Of a stretch of 64,000 bases of DNA, positions 59,989 through 64,000 are shown piece after piece. The translations under genes were made by a program, and so were the position numbers. Source of the stretch: CAYYFX01 sp964571855 (GTDB taxonomy: Bacteria; ARS69); the NCBI GenBank assembly GCA_964571855.1, contig CAZNDO010000005.1, positions 113,564 to 177,563 of the forward strand, given 5' to 3'. The notes under the pieces are model-generated. The model did not search any database and was not told where the DNA came from. It worked only from the letters and a program-made list of their open reading frames with translations. Within the stretch, counting starts at the first letter, position 1. Each line of letters opens with the position of its first letter.

Positions 59989-61038
59989 TCAGTTCCGGGC
60001 GAGCGCGCCGGCCACGGCGCCGGCCACGTAGTCCACGAGCGACACCACGTGGTCGTACAGCATGCGGGTGGGCCCGATCACGCCGATCGAGCCGCCGAAC
60101 TCGCCGAAGCGGTAGGAGCCGGCCACGACGCTGCAGCGCTTCAGCTCCGCCACGGGCAGCTCCTCGCCGATGGTCACGCTGACCTGCCGGCGGTGGCGTG
60201 TGGGCTCGAGCAGGCCGGAGAGCACGTCGCGCGCCTCCAGCACGCGGAACACCGCGCGCAGGGCCTCGCGGTCCGCGAACTCCGGCTGGCCGAGCATGTT
60301 CGACGTCCCCCAGAGGTGGAAGTGCCCGCCGCGATCGTCCTCCTGCAGCTCGCGCGCGCCGCGCATCACCAGCGGCGCCACCGCGAGCCCGCGCAGCCGC
60401 ACGCGCACCTCCTCGTCCGACTCCAGCGCGCCCACCTCGCCGAGCGTGCGGTGCCGCGCCACCGCGTTCACCGCGAGCAGCGCGGCGCGCAGCTCGTCCG
60501 AGCCGATCTCGACGGGCGACGTGACGATCACCGTGCGCTCCAGGCCCGCGGACATGCGGAACACGACGAGCAGCCGCCGCTCGTCCACCTGGCTCAGCTC
60601 GATGCGGTCCACGACGCCGCGGTCGTAGCGCGGCGAGAGCACCACGGAGAGCTGGTCCGACAGCCGGCCGAGCACCACGCACGCCACCTCCAGCAGCGTC
60701 TCCAGGCTGCCGAAGCGGTCCGCGCCGAGCGCGTCGTCCACCGCGCGCGCGTGCCGCCTCGCGAGCGGCGCCGGACGCATGATGGAATCCACGTACAGGC
60801 GGTATCCCGCGTTCGTGGGCAGCCGGCCGCCCGAGGTGTGCAGGTGCGTCAGGAGCCCCTTCTCCTCCAGGTCCATCATGCAGTTGCGGATGGACGCGGG
60901 CGACAGCCCCAGCCCGCAGTTCCGCGCCACCCAGCGCGACCCCACCGCCTCCGTGGACGTGACGTACCCGCGCACCACCGTGCCGAGCACGCTGGCCTCG
61001 CGCGGCGTCAGGCTGACGGGTCCTTCGGGACGGGGCAA
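59989..61038 (-). CDS. hrcA: Heat-inducible transcription repressor HrcA
   Basis: 349 residues from the TTG at 61038. This start follows GGGAGG by five bases and lies downstream of the promoter and CIRCE element; an upstream in-frame start would include them. N-terminal winged helix (LTPREASVLGTVVRGYVTSTEAVGS, then GLSPASIRNCMMDLEEKGLL), GAF-like middle domain and the C-terminal GSIGVIGPTRMLYDHVVSLVDY signature are all present. Represses the hrcA-grpE-dnaJ operon by binding CIRCE, relieved on heat shock. Confidence 0.95.
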   Translation of the reverse strand: MPRPEGPVSLTPREASVLGTVVRGYVTSTEAVGSRWVARNCGLGLSPASIRNCMMDLEEKGLLTHLHTSGGRLPTNAGYRLYVDSIMRPAPLARRHARAVDDALGADRFGSLETLLEVACVVLGRLSDQLSVVLSPRYDRGVVDRIELSQVDERRLLVVFRMSAGLERTVIVTSPVEIGSDELRAALLAVNAVARHRTLGEVGALESDEEVRVRLRGLAVAPLVMRGARELQEDDRGGHFHLWGTSNMLGQPEFADREALRAVFRVLEARDVLSGLLEPTRHRRQVSVTIGEELPVAELKRCSVVAGSYRFGEFGGSIGVIGPTRMLYDHVVSLVDYVAGAVAGALARN

Positions 61039-61059
61039 AGGGACCTCCCGGCGCGGTCT

Positions 61060-61085
61060 TGGCACTCTTAGGGGTACGAGTGCCA
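61060..61085. promoter_or_regulatory. CIRCE-type HrcA operator (variant spacing)
   Basis: TGGCACTC at 61060-61067 and GAGTGCCA at 61078-61085 with a 10-base spacer, placed at the predicted transcription start of hrcA. The consensus is TTAGCACTC-N9-GAGTGCTAA; here the spacer is one base longer and a few outer bases differ. Confidence 0.88.
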
Positions 61086-61093
61086 GCCGCGGC

Positions 61094-61122
61094 AAGATAG
61101 GGAGCCGCCGCCGCGGCGTCAA
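61094..61122 (-). promoter_or_regulatory. Predicted promoter of hrcA-grpE-dnaJ
   Basis: TTGACG (61122-61117), 17 bases, TATCTT (61099-61094). Start near 61087, just before the CIRCE element, the classical arrangement. Confidence 0.75.
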
Positions 61123-61231
61123 GCCCGGGCGGTTCGTCCCAGCGAAGGCGCCAGGTCGTCCCGGCCGCCTCGGCGTCCGCGGCCTCCCGGGCTAGGATGG
61201 GCCCCCGCAACCCTCTCCCGCGGAGGTCCCC

Positions 61232-62569
61232 GTGCCCGTCCGTCCCCTGGCGTCCTTCGCCGCGGCCCTCGCGGCCGCGGCCCTGTCCCTTGCCCCCGCG
61301 GCGGCCGCCGCCGGGACCGTCGTCCTCGGCGACCTGCCGCGCCGCGCCTGGCTCGGCACCCAGCTCGCCCCCGGTCCCGACGGCCCCACCGTGGCCGCCA
61401 TCCTGGAAGGCGGCGCCGCCGGGCTTCGCGAGGGGGATGTGTTGCGCTCCCTGGAAGGCGCGCCCCTGACCGCGCCCGGCGCGGTGGCCGGGGCGCTCGC
61501 GGGGCGGCGCGGCGGGCAGACCGTGCGCGTGGGCATCCTGCGCGACGGCGCCGAGCAGGAGGTGGACGTCACGCTGAAGCCCTTCCCCTTCGAGCAGTCG
61601 GACGAGTTCGACGTGATCTACGACGTCGTGGAGCTCGGCGACGTCCGCATGCGCAGCGTGATCACGAAGCCGAAGGGCGGTCCGGCGCGGCTGCCGGCCG
61701 TGCTGTTCGTGCAGGGCCTGCAGTGCGCCCCGCCGGACCAGCCGATCGGCGACCCCGGCACCGTGCTGCAGCTCATCCACGAGATGACGCGCGCGGGGTA
61801 CGCGGTGATGCGCGTCGAGAAGCAGGGCTCGGGCGACGCCACGGGAACGCCGTGCCAGGACATCGGCTTCGCGGACGAGGTGGACGGTTTCCGCGCCGCG
61901 CTCGCGAAGCTCCTGCGCACGGAGTTCGTGGACCCCGAGCAGGTCTTCCTCTTCGGGCACAGCATGGGCGGCATCGAGGCGCCCATCCTCGCCGCGGAGA
62001 CGCCGGTGAAAGGGGTCGTGGTCTTCGGGACCGGCGTGCTGCCGTGGGCGGAGTACCTCGTGGAGAACGAGCGGCGGCAGACGGTGCTCGATCCCGCCGC
62101 GGACCTTCCGGCGCTCGAGGCGCGCTGCCGGCTCCTCGCGGACTTCCTGCACGAGGTGTTCCGGAAGGGCCGGCCCATCCCCGAGGTGGTGGCCGAGCGG
62201 CCGGACATGAAGCACATCGCGGACGACTACTGGCCCGACGGCGAGCGCAGCTTCGGCCGGCACCTGCGCTTCTACCGCGAGCTGGATGCCACGAACTCCG
62301 CGGAGGTTTGGGCGAAGGTGGGCTCGCCGGTGCTGGCGGTGTGGGGCGACCTGGACTTCACCACGTGCGAGGCGGAGCACCGCTACATCGCGGACATCGT
62401 GAACCGCGCGCACCCGGGCAACGGCACGGTCGTGGTCCTGCCGAACGTGTTCCACGCGTTCAACGTGCGCGAGTCCGTGGCGCAGACGCTGGAGGCGCCG
62501 TGGCAGGGGCCGCTCGCGGAGTCCGTGGTGGAGACCGTGCTGGACTGGATGCGCGAGGTGCGGATGTGA
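61232..62569 (+). CDS. Exported PDZ-alpha/beta hydrolase
   Basis: 445 residues. A signal peptide (1-27, Ala-rich) leads to a PDZ-like domain (about 36-115, WLGTQLAPGPDGPTVAAILEGGAA and LREGDVLRSLEGAPL) and an alpha/beta hydrolase domain with nucleophile elbow GHSMGG (Ser244). The acid is probably Asp in WGDLDF near 370 and the His in NVFHAFN near 408. The hydrolase resembles periplasmic esterase/dienelactone-hydrolase-like proteins; the substrate is unknown. GGAGG is four to five bases before the GTG. It is coupled to the next gene by a GTGA overlap. Confidence 0.88.
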   Translation: MPVRPLASFAAALAAAALSLAPAAAAAGTVVLGDLPRRAWLGTQLAPGPDGPTVAAILEGGAAGLREGDVLRSLEGAPLTAPGAVAGALAGRRGGQTVRVGILRDGAEQEVDVTLKPFPFEQSDEFDVIYDVVELGDVRMRSVITKPKGGPARLPAVLFVQGLQCAPPDQPIGDPGTVLQLIHEMTRAGYAVMRVEKQGSGDATGTPCQDIGFADEVDGFRAALAKLLRTEFVDPEQVFLFGHSMGGIEAPILAAETPVKGVVVFGTGVLPWAEYLVENERRQTVLDPAADLPALEARCRLLADFLHEVFRKGRPIPEVVAERPDMKHIADDYWPDGERSFGRHLRFYRELDATNSAEVWAKVGSPVLAVWGDLDFTTCEAEHRYIADIVNRAHPGNGTVVVLPNVFHAFNVRESVAQTLEAPWQGPLAESVVETVLDWMREVRM

Positions 62570-63966
62570 GGGCGCGCGCTCTTGCCGGCCTCGCGCTGGC
62601 GGCGGCCTGCGTCCTGGCCGCCGCGCCGGGGTCGGGCGCCACGCCCACGCGCACCGGCGAGGCGGAGGCGCCGAAGCGCCTCGCCGCGCACATGGTCGCG
62701 CGCAGCGTCCTGCGCATGTACGGGACCTACAACGACATCTGGGGCTACACCGCGCCGGACGGCCGCGAGTACGCGCTCGTGGGCACCACGATCGGCGTGT
62801 CCGTGGTGAACATCACCGACCGCGAGGCGCCCTACGAGACCGGGTTCTTCGCCGGCCCCACATCCACGTGGCGGGACATCAAGACCTTCCGGACCACGAT
62901 GTACATCGCGAACGACACCGAGGGCGGCATGCAGATCGTGAGCCTGGACGATCCGGAGCATCCGCGCCCGATCGCCGCGTTCGCCGGGTTCCGCCGCGCG
63001 CACAACCTGTACGTGGACGCGGAGCAGCACACGCTGTACGTGGCCGGATCCAACACGCACAACGGCGGCGTGCTGGCCTACTGGATCAGCGACCCCGAGT
63101 CCCCGCGCCCGCGCTACATCTGGTCCGACCGCTACGCCCACGACGTCCACGCGCGCGGCAACCGCCTGTACGTGCCGGCCATCAACAACGCGCGGCTGGA
63201 GATCCTGGAGGTGGGCCGCGAGGGCGCGGGCACGCTCACGCCGATCGGGGTCATCGCGAACTACCCGTCCGCCATGACCCACGCCGTGTGGCCCACGAAG
63301 GACGACCGGCACCTCATCACCGTGGACGAGACGCCGGGCGCGTTCACGCGCATCTGGAACGTGGAGAACCTCCCCGCCGTGGACGAGGTGGCGTCCTACC
63401 GCCCGCCGGACTCGCCCTCGTCCATCCCGCACAACGTGTTCGTGGACGGCGATCTCGCGTTCCTCTCGTACTACACGGCCGGCGTGCGCGTGCTGGACAT
63501 CACGGATCCGGCGCGCGCGGAGGAGGTGGCGTTCTACGACACGCGCCCGAACGACGAGGGTCCCTCCTACGCCGGGTGCTGGGGCGTGTTCCCGTTCTTC
63601 CCGAACTCGCCAGGGCTCGTGGTGGCGTCCGACATCGAGCGCGGGCTGTTCGTGCTGCAGCTCGCGCCGGCGCTGGCGGCGAAGGAGGGGAACGTGATCG
63701 GGCCGGGCGCGGGGAGGGCGGCGCGGGCGGAGACCCCGCCGGTCGCCGCGGCGCCGGCGGCGCGGCCGGTGATCGCGGCCACCGTGGACATCGTGGACGT
63801 GACCGGCCGCCGCGTGCGCCGGCTGCACGGAAGCGCCGCCGACGATCCGCTGCGCGCGTGGGACCGGCGCGACGACACGGGCGGCGCGGTGGCGGCGGGC
63901 GTGTACTTCGTGGCGGACCCGCGAAGCGCGGATCGCTCGCCCCGCCGGATCGTCGTCGTCCACTAG
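62566..63966 (+). CDS. Secreted choice-of-anchor-B (LVIVD-repeat) protein with FlgD-like tail
   Basis: 466 residues with a signal peptide (about 1-25). A beta-propeller-like repeat region follows: VSVVNITDREAP, MQIVSLDDPEHPRPIAAF, LAYWISDPESPRPRYIW, VRVLDITDPARAEEV, each an LVIVD-type repeat. HNLYVDAEQHTLYVAGSN and SIPHNVFVDGDLAFLSYY are typical of the choice-of-anchor-B family. The C-terminal 60 residues (VDIVDVTGRRVRRL, then GGAVAAGVYFV) are a shortened FlgD-like sorting domain, like that of the 1456-residue protein. Function unknown; probably surface-exposed or released. The 34 bases after the stop show nothing. Confidence 0.87.
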   Translation: MRARALAGLALAAACVLAAAPGSGATPTRTGEAEAPKRLAAHMVARSVLRMYGTYNDIWGYTAPDGREYALVGTTIGVSVVNITDREAPYETGFFAGPTSTWRDIKTFRTTMYIANDTEGGMQIVSLDDPEHPRPIAAFAGFRRAHNLYVDAEQHTLYVAGSNTHNGGVLAYWISDPESPRPRYIWSDRYAHDVHARGNRLYVPAINNARLEILEVGREGAGTLTPIGVIANYPSAMTHAVWPTKDDRHLITVDETPGAFTRIWNVENLPAVDEVASYRPPDSPSSIPHNVFVDGDLAFLSYYTAGVRVLDITDPARAEEVAFYDTRPNDEGPSYAGCWGVFPFFPNSPGLVVASDIERGLFVLQLAPALAAKEGNVIGPGAGRAARAETPPVAAAPAARPVIAATVDIVDVTGRRVRRLHGSAADDPLRAWDRRDDTGGAVAAGVYFVADPRSADRSPRRIVVVH

Positions 63967-64000
63967 GTGTCGCGTTCCGGAAGTCGCGCGAAGCTTCGCG

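Overview
The window is very GC-rich (roughly 70 % by eye) and gene-dense. It comes from a Gram-negative bacterium: it encodes an Omp85/TamB pair, a tripartite RND efflux system, lipoproteins with lipoboxes and RseP. The long secreted protein at 10875-15245 ends in a FlgD-like sorting domain of the kind common in the Fibrobacteres-Chlorobi-Bacteroidetes group and in candidate phyla such as Eisenbacteria. An Eisenbacteria-like lineage is my inference, not something the sequence proves. No phage, insertion sequence, CRISPR or toxin-antitoxin locus was seen. This is a core-genome region with a few unusual loci.

Layout. 1-5806: tamB (runs off the left edge) and tamA on the minus strand. 6007-10428: a small lipoprotein-like gene facing a ferrous-iron operon (dtxR-type regulator, a membrane-anchored DtxR-FeoA-FeoA fusion, and FeoB split into separate GTPase and permease genes). 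10875-15245: a 1456-residue secreted Asp-box protein. 15604-22101: a plus-strand heavy-metal efflux operon (Cys-rich secreted protein, TolC-like, Cys/His lipoprotein, adaptor, RND pump). 22120-30241: a long minus-strand operon rplM-rpsI-rpsB-tsf-pyrH-frr-uppS-cdsA-dxr-rseP covering ribosome assembly, UMP kinase, isoprenoid and phospholipid synthesis and envelope proteolysis. 30465-32940: a lipoprotein and a small conserved protein. 33004-38080: pgeF, a dtd-maf fusion, mtnA, an M50-CBS protease and a Ca/Na exchanger. 38108-38739: two long nested inverted repeats. 38714-43780: relA/spoT, recJ, the RNase P RNA (rnpB) and an RNase H. 43770-46196: a zinc-ribbon protein, two tRNAs and asnA. 46408-54277: mutS2-dnaG-rpoD-rfbC-MFS. 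54642-56917: bioY, an rlmI-like methyltransferase and an Rrf2 regulator. 57022-61038: hrcA-grpE-dnaJ-rsmE-hit under a CIRCE-type element. 61232-63966: a PDZ/alpha-beta hydrolase and a secreted choice-of-anchor-B protein.

How the genes work together. Most genes sit in tight minus-strand operons. Sixteen gene pairs share a four-base ATGA, GTGA or TTGA stop/start overlap, so translational coupling looks routine. Recognisable promoters follow the pattern TTGACN-N17/18-TANNNT, which fits the RpoD-type sigma factor encoded here. GTG and TTG starts with good Shine-Dalgarno sequences are common, and several starts below were moved for that reason.

The loci most worth following up are the rewired feo operon, the nested long inverted repeats between pgeF and relA, and the repeated WCxxHxxPESxC metal-binding module shared by two proteins of the efflux operon.
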